Origin: Datisca glomerata | Lineage: Eukaryota > Streptophyta > Magnoliopsida > Cucurbitales > Datiscaceae | NCBI GenBank assembly: GCA_003255025.1 | Contig: QANY01006190.1 | Span: forward strand, 286,317-350,316 | Direction of reading: 5' to 3' | DNA: 64,000 bases | Shown: positions 46,126 to 58,940 of the stretch, one piece after another | How positions within the stretch are numbered: position 1 is the stretch's first letter | Layout of the letters: the number at the start of each line of letters is the position of its first letter | Program-made: the position numbers and the translations under genes | The notes under the pieces: generated by a model | Database searches by the model: none | The model's input: the letters and a program-made list of their open reading frames with translations, nothing else | What the model was told of the DNA's origin: nothing

Positions 46126-46803
46126 GTGTCTAACCTTAAATATCAGTTGGCTGCCAAAGATGCTGAAATTTAATTATCTTTCATAAATATGAAAACTAAA
46201 TATCAATAATATTAAATTAAATAATTAATGGCATTTTTCATATTTTAGAGAATATTGTTCTAAATAATTAAATTAAATAATTTTAGAGAATATTGTCTAA
46301 ACTATTTTAACAATTTCTAAAATGTTCTATATGTCCCTAATTATTGAATATTTCCAATTATTTGTATCACTTTAATAATTATTCAATACACTTTGTATAA
46401 TTTTAGTATTTAATTACGTCTACTATATTAATTTTTTTTATAAACATAGTCAATTCTATAACTTAAATTTATTAATATATGATATTTTAGAATGTATGAA
46501 ATGAAAACAATATGTACGAAAAAATTGTAAAAATAAATAAATGTAATTTTATTAGTTAAAAAATAGAATTTGAAGTAACTATATATGTTTGAACGAAATC
46601 TCATATGTGTTTTATGAATTCTACAAACACTTGAGATGCTCTTTATTATTCTTTTACAATATCGAACTATTGTATGTTTTACATTTTTTTTATCTTTTGA
46701 AACATTATTTTAAATTAGTTTTTATTGTTTAATTTATCCCGTATAACGCTTATTTTAGGAACTATAGATATATATAATTAGTTTTCTATATGGGTCTCAT
46801 GTA

Positions 46804-46832
46804 ATTTTCGACATGACACACATGTCGAAAAT
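46804..46832. repeat. 12-bp perfect hairpin
   Basis: attttcgacatg, loop acaca, catgtcgaaaat. It has the same layout (5-base loop) as the hairpin 0.7 kb to the left but unrelated stem sequence. Confidence 0.7.
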
Positions 46833-47658
46833 AAACTCTTCTCCCATTCTTTCCTTTGTGACATACTCTTTTGCAGGCTCAAAAGATAGCTCCTATTACT
46901 CAATCAAGGGTTAAAAAGTATAAACACACTAAATTGGCGACAAAGTAGGAACACGGTCAAACACAATCATGGGCCTTAATCATTCAAGAATGTGTCAAAC
47001 AATCCCAATCACACGTAATCGGGCTAGGTGGCCCAAATTTTTCATTTTTGAAAACCAACAGCGGGAGAAGTTTATTGAAATAAGCTGAAATCAGAAAAAT
47101 ACAAATTAGTGGTTGTTCTACGATACTGTTCTAGTAATATATTGAGGAAAGAGTAAAAGAGAGATCGAGATGAGAGATAAACTTTTCTCATTTTATTTCT
47201 TTCCCTCATCTCTGTCATTCTCTGTCATCTTAGTACGTAATTGTATCAGTAACTTAGAAGTTTCCACAGCTAAGATTAGAGGGAAAATTCTCCAACCAAC
47301 CAAAAGACGTTTGGTCTAGCGCCCATTCAACAAGCTGAGTATGACTAACAACATTGTGTGAAAAAGTAAGATGTCTACAAAATAAAGATTAGTTTATTTG
47401 GTAACAATTGAGACTGTTATACTATAATACTGCAAATGTTAATTACTTTGTTTGTTTTAATAAAATGTTTAAAAAATATTATATATATAATTATCAATTT
47501 TTAGTTTTACTCTTAGACCAATATTTATTACATACTAATGGAGGATAGTACAAAAAGAATATGATTTTACTCTAAAACAGAAGCATAAAGTATTCTCAAA
47601 TTAAAGGGAAAAAAAATTTGTCCATTCTAACCTTAAATGTGAACATTGTGATATGTAG

Positions 47659-50600
47659 TTACAGTACCATCTGCAGAAGAAGTCTTGCTCCAATATCTGA
47701 AGAATGAGATTCATTTTCTCCTATATCATGCGCAGCTAGTAGGTTCATAATGAACCACAACAGAGAAAAATTAAGCAGATTTTATTAGAATATTGACATA
47801 ATTGACATAAAAATAAAATAAAACAAAAGAATATGGTTTCACTAATATATAAATGATAAATGTGGTCCATGCGAATTCTGTTCAAAATATTTTCAAAGAT
47901 ATAGAGAGCTGTAAAAATAAGCAAGTATGAATTAATTATACAAATATACTTTTATTAATTTAATTAACATTTGTTACTTCATACACAATTAGTAAATTAT
48001 AAAAGAGACATTAAGTAATACATGCATATTCACAGTAGCTAGAACGTAATCATGTGTAAATTAAATTTTAATTTCCGTTTCGATTTATAACATTTCTTAT
48101 TCCAAAAAACAATGTTCATAAAATTAATATACATAATTAATAAAAAGAAATATAAAAAGTAAATATAATAAGAGCATTGCAAGTGAAGCTTTGAAAATAA
48201 ACTACAGTACTAAACTGTTTCTCAAATAAAATAAACAACTGATCAACACACTCTTGTAAATTCAAAGGACATGAAATGCAAGATGATAACGAAAGAGGAA
48301 AAATCTTACTTCTGATCCTAAAGTTTATTGTGATTATTTTAAAATTGGTTAATAGATGAAACAGTTAGAGAAAATTTAAAAAAAAAAAAAATTGGGAAAA
48401 TTAATTAGTAGTCACATACCTTGAGCATGTTTATATTCCCAAATCTGTTGGATAGTGGCATTAATGTTTTCATTCCAATATTTTCTGTTTTCTTCGAATG
48501 GAGCACACTCATCAGGCAAGAACCACCAATCGAGTCCATCAAACTTGGTGTCAAATACTTGGTGTAGTATAGGAGTGTGTACGATTCCATGATTAGAGAA
48601 TATCTTGAAGTCAGGGCATTTATTCAGAACCACATACTTTAAGCATGGAAATCTAATTGTGCATTTGCCTGAGGAGAAACTTGTGAAGTTGATCAAATCA
48701 AAAAGCCCCAAGTACTCCAATCTTCTGAAAACAATCTCTTCATTTTCTTCATCTTCTTCCCTTGCAACCAATACTGTATTCATCATTTTGCATTTCTCTA
48801 AATGAATTCTCTTGAGTTGAGCAAGGCACTTAGCTGTTGATGAATTAAATAAGTATACCAATTCATCGCATTCTTTTACTTTGAGATTCATCAAATTTTG
48901 TAAAGGCTTTGACCTTGGTAATACCATGTTTGCTATGCCACATTTCTCTAGGTCTAGAGTTTCCAAATACTGGAAAATTGGACTTATTTCGGAGGTTTTT
49001 CCCAAATGCTTCAGCTTTGGTAGGTTTGACAAACCAAATCTTTTCAATCTTGAAAATGTAGGGCTATGTTTTTCTTCGTCATCAATAGAGAATCCTCTGC
49101 ACATGCTTATTTCTTCAACTGAAGCATATTCAACATCAAGATCTTCAAGGTTGTGTAATCTTTCAACAAATTTGTATGGGACCGTAATAAATCCACTCAA
49201 GATGAGACTTTTGAGATTATGAAACAAATCTTCTGAAAATTGACCATCATACAATTCTTGGCACAGTTGATAATTATCAACTGTCAGTCTCTTCAATTTT
49301 GTGAGTGAAACCTAGAGTGCAAATATATTTTCTAATAAGTTAGAAAATGACATTGTCAAAGATGATTCCAATAACATCCAATCTATGATTCCAATCCAAT
49401 GTTGTACCTATGGAAATTAAACAAATTCCTTTTTTTTACTTGGAAATTGAATATGATGATCTTATAGTTGGCGTACACACACAATCAAACAGGAGTAATA
49501 TAGAGAGAGAAATGAGCGAGAATACATACCTTTTCTATACAAAAGACAGGTGGTTGAATCGGAGCATCCGATTCACCCAAATTTGATATTTCTGATCCAA
49601 ACACTTTTAACTTGGGACATCTAACCACTGTTAACGCTTCCAGTGAAGGCATTTTTAAAGTAATTATTTCCAGATAAAAGGCGCTGAGGTTATCCAAATC
49701 CGATAGATGCAGCTTCTTTAATTCTGGGAATAAAAGCTCTTTTTGATCTGCCATCTCTGATCTTCCGCTCCTCGCTATAATTTCTTCCACTTCCCCACAA
49801 TTCCGTAAGCTTAACTTTTCAAGTTTTGAAAGGTTTTTGGCAATGGAGGTCGGACAAACACTTTTAAGGTTTATACAATTAAAGACATCGACTGTTTTCA
49901 GATTTTGAAAGTTCATAAGTGTGTGGGAATCTCCCGACCACACATGCTTCAGTTTATTTAATTCATGTAAGCGTAACTTTTCCAATTTATAAAAAGATTT
50001 TACAGCCAATTGGTCCTTCCATATCATCTCCACATTGATTGCGCCCTTCAGTTCTAGGATTTTCAAGTTAGGAAAGGTGATCTGCAATATTCAATACTAT
50101 TTTAGGCAATAACATGATTAATTAGAGGTTTTGACATATATTGGGAATTAAAGCACAAAAACTAATTTGAAAGGATCAAGAGAAGACTTAACTATTGTTA
50201 GGTAATCTGTTGCCTATATCAGTTAGTAAGCTGCTGCTTGTCACGTGTACTGAGTTAGTAAACTCACTCTTGTAATAGTTAATGCAATTCGTGTACTTGT
50301 GTTGATATAATTCATAACCCATTACTTGATTAAGTATTCAAGTAAGTTGGCTTTCTCTATTCAAGATTCTTCTAAGAATCATTCTTCTTTCTCTACTCTT
50401 TCTCTCATTCTTCTCTGTCAGTCAACTAAGAATCAAGGAATATAATTCCTCTCATAATTAATATAAAGAAATAGTTTAAAAGCAATGCCAATGATCAGCT
50501 TAGAAATTTTAAGAAATCAAGAAGGAAAAATATTAAAAGGGAAATATTCATGCTGGAAGGGAAACTCAATGTAATTTGAGGCCAATATTATTATAGAAAT

Positions 50601-53368
50601 GTTACCGAGAATTGTCTTACTTGTTCGTCAAAAAACGTTGACATCATTCCAAGCTCATTGTCTTTATTGATTGTTGAAGCTTCTGAATCATCTACTCCTT
50701 CTGATGGTTGAACTCTCCTTTGAGATGAGGAGCAAAAACTCCTCAAGCAAGGCAGGTTGCTTAGGAATAGTTTCACTAATTGACATAATTGGATTTTACA
50801 GCTTGTTGGATCTTCATTTTCCCAATAGACAATCTCTTCCATCATATTGCAGTCGCGAATATCAATTTTCTGAAGTTGTGGGAGGCCTTTGATAACAGAG
50901 GAGGAGAATAGAAGTTTCAATCTATGACAATATTGCACCTTTATGCTTCTCAATTTGTTGAAAGTAACTACTCCATGTTTTTCGTCAATTACTTTCTCCA
51001 ATTCCATCATTTTCCTAAGTCGCAATCTTTCTAAATGTGGATAAATGCCAGCATCTAATCGAGAAAAAATATTACTCACACCCACCAATTCTTCTAACAT
51101 CAACTCTTGGGTTTTCTCCAATAGCCTTCTGAACTCCGTGTTAGATAAAATGTCAGAGTGCTGCTTGAGATGCAAACATTTCGAGTTTCGGTATATAGAA
51201 AAGTCAATCTGCTTGCATCCAATCGTTATCGCAAAGTTCTCCAAGTTTCCTAAAGGCAAATCTTTGGGTAAAATGTTAGCGTCCTCAATACATATATGCA
51301 ACCTCTTTAGTTGAGACAGTGACTTGAGCTCCGAAACACTTGCATTTTTTCTTTGGTCATTCATCATATTTTCCCCCTCCCATCGGGAAAAACTTTCCCC
51401 AATGTATAATTCTTCTAAAGCCGTCAATCTTGAGATGACATTCGGTTGAATCACCTGGAATTTCTGGCAATATGTTAAATCTAACATCTTTAGCTGTGAC
51501 AAGTTTCCTATTTCACTAGGCAACTCCGTGATGTTAGATCCACTGAAGGAGAGCATTTCTAGATTCTTCAACTTACCAATAATACCCAAGTCTCCCAACT
51601 CACATCCACACAGAGTTAAGACACGAAGATTTAACAGGCAATCGAATGTTGGTGACAATTGCGGAATACTCATTCTCTTTAACTCTAAGAATTTGAGTTT
51701 TCGCATTCCTTCAAAAGCACCATTAAACATCAGGATACCTAATTCTGGAATGTTTAGTTTAGCCACTAAAAACTCAAGTTCCGGAGATACCAACTTTTGA
51801 CGAAGGCCATGAAAATCACTTTTAGCACTAGAAATAAACACTGCTGTAGCCTCTCCAAATGTATGTGTATCTAGCCTTATATCTCTCGATGCATGAATTT
51901 GCTTGTCCGATTGAGATACTTTAATTATGGCAACATCTCGAACTACGTCGTGCATTTTCACGCTGCCATCATTTCCTTCAAGCAGCAAAGATGAATCTAT
52001 AAGATTGTCGACCAAACTAATTACCCTGTCTCTTGCATCCGCCAAAGTATTAATCGTGTCACTTAAGAAGCCCATGCCTACTGCATAAGTGAACAACTCC
52101 TCTATGTCAACATCATAGTCTTCAGGGAATACGCCAAAGAGCAAAAACAATGATTTGGCTTCTTCACTTAAATAATCAAAACTCCATTCAAGTGTCTTAT
52201 ACACTTTATCATAGATTACATCTCCCTTCATCGCACAAGGTTTTCTTAGTTTTGCCAAGGCATTTCTCCATATTGATGCTTTATTTTTCTCTTTATTTTT
52301 CAATGTCCCTGCAACAATAGAAAGAGCTAATGGTAAACCTCCGCATTCATTTGCCACCTCCATTGGATAGCGCTCCAAACTAGGATCCTCAATGGATGGG
52401 CCCACTATATTCTTGAAAAAAGTCCAAGATTCTGCTTTCGATAATTCTGTTAACTTGAAAATCGTGTGGTTATCCATGTATTGAGATAACACATTTTGAT
52501 ATCTAGAGGTGACAATTATCTTACATCTTTCTTGATATTCTCCAAAATCGATTCCCACGTCTTCCAAATCAAGGTGCTTCCAGACATCATCCAAGACGAT
52601 CAGGATCTTATCCCCGTTGCTCAACCTTTGTCGCAGCAAAGCTGCTTTTGCTTCCAAACTTTCATATTCATTTAATCTCGTTAATCCTAACTTCTCGCCA
52701 ATTCCTGTAATAACTTTTCTCAAGTCTGGGGTTTCACTCACAGTTACCATAGCCACTTCATTAAATAAATTGCGTGTAGCTCGTCTAACAATTTCTTCAA
52801 CGAATTTGGTCTTGCCAGTTCCTCCCATGCCCCACACCCCAATCTTATGGATATCAGGATTACTCAGTGATTCCATTATCTGCTTAACAAGCTCTTTTCG
52901 GGATTCAAAATCTTCATAATCTTTTCCCGTACCAACCGGTTCAAGAGGTATTCTATAAGACACGATCGAAAAACCTTTTTCTACCTTGGTCCGAACAATG
53001 TCTTCCGTCAACTTCTTTGCATTTCGACTCAGCTGATGCCTTGAGACCAAGTTCAAATATGATCCCTTACAACACTTGTTCTCTCCTTCGGTGGGGCTCA
53101 CAACTCGTAGCAAATCTCTTGCTCTGTCAGTGATTTGACCAACATCGATCAGCCAGTTTGAAGCAACATCCTCAATGCTTTCAGCATTTCTACGAGCCTC
53201 TTCTATCTTATGAACAATCTCCTTTTTCTCCCATTCCAGCATTTCAACGTTTTGTTTAAGCTGATTGATATTTTTCTTGTAGAAAAACACATAACCCAGT
53301 TGCCGGCCGATCGGTTCAACTATGTAGTCGGCAATTTTAGCACATAAGGAAGAAGCAATATCCACCAT
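47659..53368 (-). CDS. CC-NB-ARC-LRR (CNL) resistance protein
   Basis: An intracellular immune receptor of the RPS2/RPS5/At4g27190-like class, which senses pathogen effectors. Modelled exons: 53368-50621, 50081-49530, 49311-48420 and 47735-47659 (4269 bases, 1422 residues), with GT-AG borders and in-frame joins. Exon 1 alone holds the coiled-coil N-terminus (1-130, no EDVID motif). It also holds the full NB-ARC: P-loop GVWGMGGTGKT at 177-187, kinase-2 KILIVLDDVW at 254-263, RNBS-B IIVTSR at 284-289, GLPL at 344-347, the RNBS-D-like FGVFPEDYD, and MHD at 472-474. LRRs start near residue 540 and continue through exons 2 and 3, with the spaced L..L.. and 'KC..L..LF' pattern of this class. All nucleotide-binding motifs look intact. 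The 77-base last exon (AAHDIGENESHSSD...) is the least certain part; without it the protein would end soon after KHAQ. A decayed tandem copy lies at 44650-45815. Confidence 0.88.
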
Positions 53369-55025
53369 TCTGGCTTCTTGACAATCTTTCTCCCTTGTCT
53401 TTTTATATTTTCTACAATATATATTATATTATTAGAAGGAAAGAGCGGAAGTAAAACAAAAATTAGAATGATAGCTTAAAAAAACAAACAAATAAACAAA
53501 ATGACGTCATCATGTCGTAAATAAACAAAATGATGTCATCAAACTGTAAAAGTGTCCTGATAAATATTTTTTCAAAAAATTGCGGGAATATGGTTAATAA
53601 TTTATTTACCTGCAATTTTGATAAATAAATTATTTATTTTAGTCATCTTTGACCATTTTTACAAATAAACATTTTTCCATTGAACTAAAAAGTTGACTTT
53701 TCCTATCATTTTTTCATTTTTATTTCCTCTTCATATTCTCTTTCATAACTTAATCATCATTTAAAACTTAATGAAATGCTCTGAAACAGTCCTTTCATAT
53801 TCATATTCTCTTTAACATGATTGACATCTTTCCTCTCATTAATTGGAAATTGTTTAAATTTAATTGTTTGTAACAACTCCTATTTAATTGTTTAAATATT
53901 ACATTTGTTTGCAATTATTTACACAAAACGGAAGGAAAATAAGAAGAAAATCAAGTATACAAGAGGTTTAATTATTCTATATGGTTTACTCATTAATAAT
54001 CAAGCTAGAAATTTTAACTCTATTGTTATAATTTTGTTATTCTCTTCGAACGATTCTTTGTATAATAGTTTTTATATTGTGATCTTATTTACTGTACTAA
54101 TCTATCTCTAATAACCCATATGATTTTTAGTTTCAATACACTTATAACATCGTGTAGAAACAGTAGCAGGACCTCAGATCTGTTGCAGATCTGACAAACA
54201 AAATAAAATACTAAAGGTAAATGCTGCTCACCATAAGAATTGGAAGAAAAGTATACCTGCTAGTGTTCGCTCCTTTTGAAATCAAACATCAGAACCTTTG
54301 TGGCTTTTGGTTAAACTGAGATCAAAAGACTCTATAAGTGTAGATGAACTGAGAGCAGAAGAGAGGAAGAGAAAGGAGTGAGAGAGCAGAAGATAGAAAT
54401 GAGGATAGAGACTCTATTCTTACTAGTCAAATCTCTCCCCATTGCCCATTAGCTGGTTTCCAATACTAGGGTCCACTTCAATTATTGGGTGTTTTTTTCT
54501 GTATTATAATTTGACGAATTTCTGGTTTCAATTGCATTGTATAATTGATGAATTTTAATTCAGTTACTAAAATTATGTTTTGGTTTGTTTTAGTGTAAAA
54601 TTAATGTATTTTAGTTTTGGCCCGGTTGTAAAATTTGATAAACTTTAATTTGGTTATTCGATATAAATTAATGAAACAAAATTTCGAAGGAGCATGAAAC
54701 GAAAATTATCACTTGCAGAATAATAAAAACGGAATCTTTAAAAATGAAAGCAAAATAATTACGATAAAGTGCAGAAATTTAAATAGTATCGTGCTTCGAA
54801 ACTCTTGCCTACATGCCTGTTTCAAGACTTGTTTAAAGAGTTATCTAGAATTTACTAACTTCATCACCAGTAAGCATGAAGTCAAATGCTCCTTGCAGTC
54901 AAATGCCAATGTCCTCTACTATAAACAACACTCAAATCATTTACAAAAGAAATTCTCAAAACAATAACAGAGCAGCTTCTATTGAATACATTCTTCATGT
55001 TGGATCTTCATGTAGCAAATTTGAT
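53369..55025. other. Intergenic region upstream of the CNL gene
   Basis: No coding gene. It contains the MITE-like palindrome at 53560-53690. A possible 5' untranslated exon of the resistance gene lies at about 54256-54420, where the minus strand shows a purine-poor leader followed by a donor-like CAG/GTATAC at 54257. The remainder is AT-rich, including the 3' flank of the RhoGAP gene. Confidence 0.4.
53560..53690. repeat. Palindromic MITE-like repeat upstream of CNL gene
   Basis: 'ggttaataatttatttacc' and 'aaattatttattttagtc...accatttttac' form an imperfect palindrome homologous in order to the one at 23439-23613 in expansin intron 3. It lies about 200-320 bases before the CNL start codon, in the likely promoter or leader. 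Confidence 0.45.
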
Positions 55026-57952
55026 TTATCTCCAGATTGTCTCATTTGCATCAGTGAAAATTGCATTATGATGTTCAATCAGACATTGAACAACCTCAAT
55101 AGCACCAAAGTCAACCGGCATGCTATCGTCCAAAGGGATGAGAGACGATGCATCTTGTTCTTCAGTCTCTTCTGCAAAATTATGCAACAAAATTGTGGCA
55201 AGATTTCTCAACTTCCATATAACCATATTGATTGTGTGTTCTTCTAATCAAATTTCAAAGCCCCAAGTGGATGAAAACACACACAATGCACAGAAAAAAT
55301 CAGACTGTAAGAAGGTGACTACATACCAGCAAGCATATCCCAAGCACTGTCGGTAGGAGGTGGATCAAAGGTTATTTTCGAGGCACTTCTGGAAGGGAAG
55401 TTCCAGTATTGGTGGTAGAACTCTGGTTTCCTACCATTTTCCCACATAATAACAGGAGCCATCTCCAAGGCAAGGCTTCGAGCGTCCATCTGTATATGAC
55501 ATAAAACTAACTTAAAAGTACATATAAAGAGACTATAACTTGGTGAAGAATAGCTATGATATTGATGACATAGAGATATGAAGCATATGGTCCTATGAAT
55601 GTTATAACAGATTACAGATCACAATCAAATAACAATGTCACGGTCAAATTGCAAAGCTATAACCATGAAATGAAAATAAAGCATAGCTGCTCTTGGTACG
55701 CTATTAGACTGATGAAAAGCAAAGAATAATAATTGGACATAGATAAATTGCAAGAAAAAGAAAAACTACTATTATCTTGCTTATCAAACTGATGAAAAGC
55801 AAAGAATAATGATTGAACAAATAGATAAATTGCAAGAAGAAGAAAAAAACTACTATAATCTTGCTTAAAGTGACAGATGATGCTGGTCAAGGGCAATAGC
55901 CCAGTGGTAACCACATCCTCTCTTCTAAATAGGAGGTCTTAAGTTCAAACCTGCCTTAATCACAGATTTCATCAAAATGCAAGCATGCAACACCCATGTG
56001 AGCCCATGTGCGCAAACGGAACACACACGCATGCATAGTCATACACACAGAGAGAGAGAGAGGGACCTTGTTAAGAAGCGATTTCTGGCTAACGCGTAGA
56101 AACAGTGCAGTTATGAATTCCAAGGTCATATAGTTCACATTAGGAAGTCTCTTTAATATATTTCTCATTGTATGTATGCTAGAACGTGCTCCTTTTATAT
56201 CACTATAGAGTTCAAATGTGGTTAGTGGCTCAGGGAGGCTGGCAAGATAATATTTAGCTAGAGCTGCTACATCAACTGGGTTTACACCCTCAGGTAACGT
56301 TGCATTCAAATCTGCAGTATACGTGTCAAACATAGTCACAACACCACCTAAATTGAATAACTGCAAAGTGCAGATAAAACCAGATTTTAGGCGGTGCTTA
56401 TAGTACCTTGGTTATACCATGAAACCAATTGCTGGATGACCTTTTTATTCCCTTCTGATTTAAACAGGTCTGGTGAATTTAGTCCTAAAAATCAAGAAAT
56501 ACAAAGCGTGACAGTAAATATCACATGGAAAATAAATGATATACTATTATACACGTATTTTTGTGTGTCCATATTTTGTTTATGATACCTGATACTATGA
56601 GATCATCTGCGCATCTAACCAGGATTTGGGGAATGGGCTGGCTAGATTGTTGCCTTTGGACAGTGATCTTGATAGGAACTCCAAACACTGTGGATTAAAC
56701 AAAAGTACGAAGATATATATTCAACCATATAAAGATGGATATGCAGAATCAAAGATAGCGTAGGAAAACATATGAAGAAGAAACTTACCATCTGTGCTTG
56801 CAACACCCTGAAAAAATAAAAATAAAAACAAGGTGAATTTTCAAAACTCAGAGAACTTAGGGAAAAAAGCGGAAGCCTAGGAGTTCCGTACCTTCTGCCA
56901 TCGCTCGATGTCTGTCAATATTGTCTTGCTCTTTTGTGCAGTCTTTTTTGCTGCCTGAAAAATTAGACAATATGAGAGGTTATCATCAATGGTCTGTAAA
57001 GATATCATGGCATCTACGCTTTCCTTAATAATGATGAATTCATCAAGTAGGACACATATATCTCAAACATCGTTTCCATTATGCCAAAAATGGTATCAAA
57101 CTGACGCAAAACAGCAAGTTCCAAATCCATCCTAAGTAAATATGCACTGTACATAAAATTCACACTGAGTCACAAAGTGGAATTTTTTATGCTATCCTAT
57201 ATTCTCAGAAGGAAATACAAAATTACATAGTAGTATTGTTGTGTGCAGGTATTCGCGTATACATAATGGATTTAGCTGTATAACTCTACCATATATCGAT
57301 GATTAGAATTTACAATCACTCACTTACCAAAAAGCATGGAGTTAGCTAACAACCCATAAGGATTAAGATAATCGACCTAATCACCATAAAATTTTTGAGG
57401 CAAAAATTATCTAGCATCAACATACTTAATCCTATGTTTTACTTGCAACAAAAGATAATCAGCAAAGAGTCCCTAGACTATATTTGAATATGATCTAAAA
57501 TCAGAAAAGAGAAACAGATGTAACAAAGAAAACCTCGAGCAAAGTTACCTCTTCCACTTTTACTTTCCCAACCACAACCTTGTCCTTTGTCTCTGAGATA
57601 CCCTTCCTAAGAAATGTACCAGTTGTGGCAGCAGCAAATATAAGACGTTCCTGCACAGCATGTCTTGTAGCTGGCTGCCGAAGAAGCTCCCATCGACTCT
57701 TGACCACAGAACCAACCCGCTCTGCCACATCAGCGACATTCCCTTTTGCATCCTTTGCAACTTCCCCAACAAAAGTTCCAGCAGATTGTCCAGCTTGTTT
57801 AAGCTTCACTCCTGTATAAGAACTCCGTAAATATAAAAGGCACGAAAGAAACCAACGGAGCGAAAAATTGTGTTTCTGCACAAAAACATACCTGAGGTAG
57901 AAAAGAAACCACTGGCCTTCTCTTGCCACTGAGAAGAGATGGCTGGAGGCAT
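55026..57952 (-). CDS. RhoGAP-domain protein (At5g61530 type), nine exons, 378 residues
   Basis: A plant protein with a RhoGAP fold, expected to act on ROP GTPases in the cytoplasm. Exons: 57952-57892, 57811-57549, 56954-56892, 56807-56789 (19 bases), 56687-56589, 56484-56407, 56311-56067, 55489-55327 and 55171-55026. All borders are GT-AG and the total is 1137 bases. The N-terminal 129 residues are an Ala/Lys/Gly-rich helical region (MPPAISSQWQEKASGFF, KLKQAGQSAGTFVGEVAKD). The RhoGAP domain runs from VFGVPIKITVQ (about 136) to about 330, including EGVNPVDVAALAKYYLASLPEPL and VSQKSLLNK. The end, IPLDD...EVVQCLIEHHNAIFTDANETIWR, is highly typical of this small family; length matches its usual size of about 375. 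The arginine-finger position of GIFR-type GAPs reads DLFK here (Lys177), so catalysis may be weak or absent. Intron 7 holds a SINE-like insertion. No damage is seen. Confidence 0.93.
55885..55960 (+). repeat. tRNA-derived SINE-like insertion in RhoGAP intron 7
   Basis: It contains tagcccagtggtaacc, a good polymerase III A box, and aagttcaaacctgcc, a B-box match, spaced 30-odd bases apart as in tRNA-derived SINE heads. It lies in the intron between the exons at 56067 and 55489. The 3' end and target duplication are not resolved. A tRNA gene is excluded, because no cloverleaf or acceptor stem can be formed around the boxes. Confidence 0.45.
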
Positions 57953-58940
57953 TGAACCAGAGCCAATTAAAAGAAAGGGCCGGTTAACCTGTACAGATGA
58001 ATCACAGACATGTCAAGCAAATTGCAATGTTGAGAAATAACGGAATTACTAAGTTAACAAAAATGCCGAAAATAAAAAGTAAAAGAAACTCGATTGTTGA
58101 GCCGATTAACAGCGTTGAAAGCATAGTTTTTAATCCACTCTACAATAGCCCTGTCGATCAAAATGTAGAAACGATCGAATTTCATTCATTGACCAATTCC
58201 TTCTGTCGTTAAAGGCAAATGAATTCATCTTTGAAATTCCTTCACTACTTTCTTCCAAATGACTGCAAGAAAATGTAATTGATAATCAACTAGGACTTCA
58301 AGTTTTACATTCCCACTTCCTCAAAAACGTAACCTGATCAATATCATTGAACCAATCAAAACCCAAAAAACTTATATAACTGATTTCGCAATTTAATTAA
58401 CCTAAACGATCACTCATCAAGCTCACCTAAATCCCTTCAATAAAATCTTCGTAACTCATTCCTTGCGATACTTTCCTCGGGAACAACCATTCCATTAACC
58501 GGCAAAAGAACCAAAGATACCAAAAGAAAACACACGAACAGAAAAATCGGAACACCGAACGCCAAGAATAGAATGAAACATGACGTCTCAAATCTGATCT
58601 TGAAGTAATACTCCAACAATACTAATTTCAAATAGATCATCAAACAATTTAAGAAAAGAAATCTTAAATTCTCCTCGAGAAAAAGATAAGCAAAATAGCA
58701 CTCACTGATAAAAAAAATGCTGATGTCTCGACAAAGGGAAAGCTCAGCGGATATTTTTCGAAGTTCTTTTTGCTCCTCTGCTCTCTGGTAATTCTCCCTT
58801 TCAAATTGCTTTTCTTTAATCGACACGTCAAGAGCACGACTCAGGACTACGGGGAGAGACAGAAAGAGAAAGAGGATCAGGCGGCATCTGATGCGACAGG
58901 TCAAAGATTTACTTCTTCCTCTAACCAATAAGCATGTCAC
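57953..58940 (-). promoter_or_regulatory. RhoGAP 5' leader with probable leader intron
   Basis: A splice acceptor (TCTGTACAG) ends at 57989, 36 bases before the ATG. A strong donor (TCA/GTGAGT) is at 58705, so a 717-base leader intron is likely. The first untranslated exon would then be at about 58706-58900, a C/T- and purine-rich stretch with less AT than its flanks. A 167-codon frame across this region (58437-58940) spans the donor and is not a gene. Confidence 0.5.

Larger units (their letters stand above)
45816..47658. other. AT-rich region with two perfect hairpins
   Basis: No coding gene is seen. Two perfect inverted repeats with 5-base loops are listed separately (46091-46125, 46804-46832). 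Bases 46920-47050 are less AT-rich and may be transposon sequence that I cannot place. The part near 47640 is the probable 3' UTR of the resistance gene. Confidence 0.4.

Noticed and set aside
55885..55960. Possible tRNA gene
   Set aside because: A and B boxes are present but no acceptor stem or complete cloverleaf can be formed; treated as a SINE head.
58437..58940. 167-codon minus-strand frame with hydrophobic stretches
   Set aside because: It spans a strong splice donor in the RhoGAP leader, lies mostly in the inferred leader intron, and has no family resemblance.
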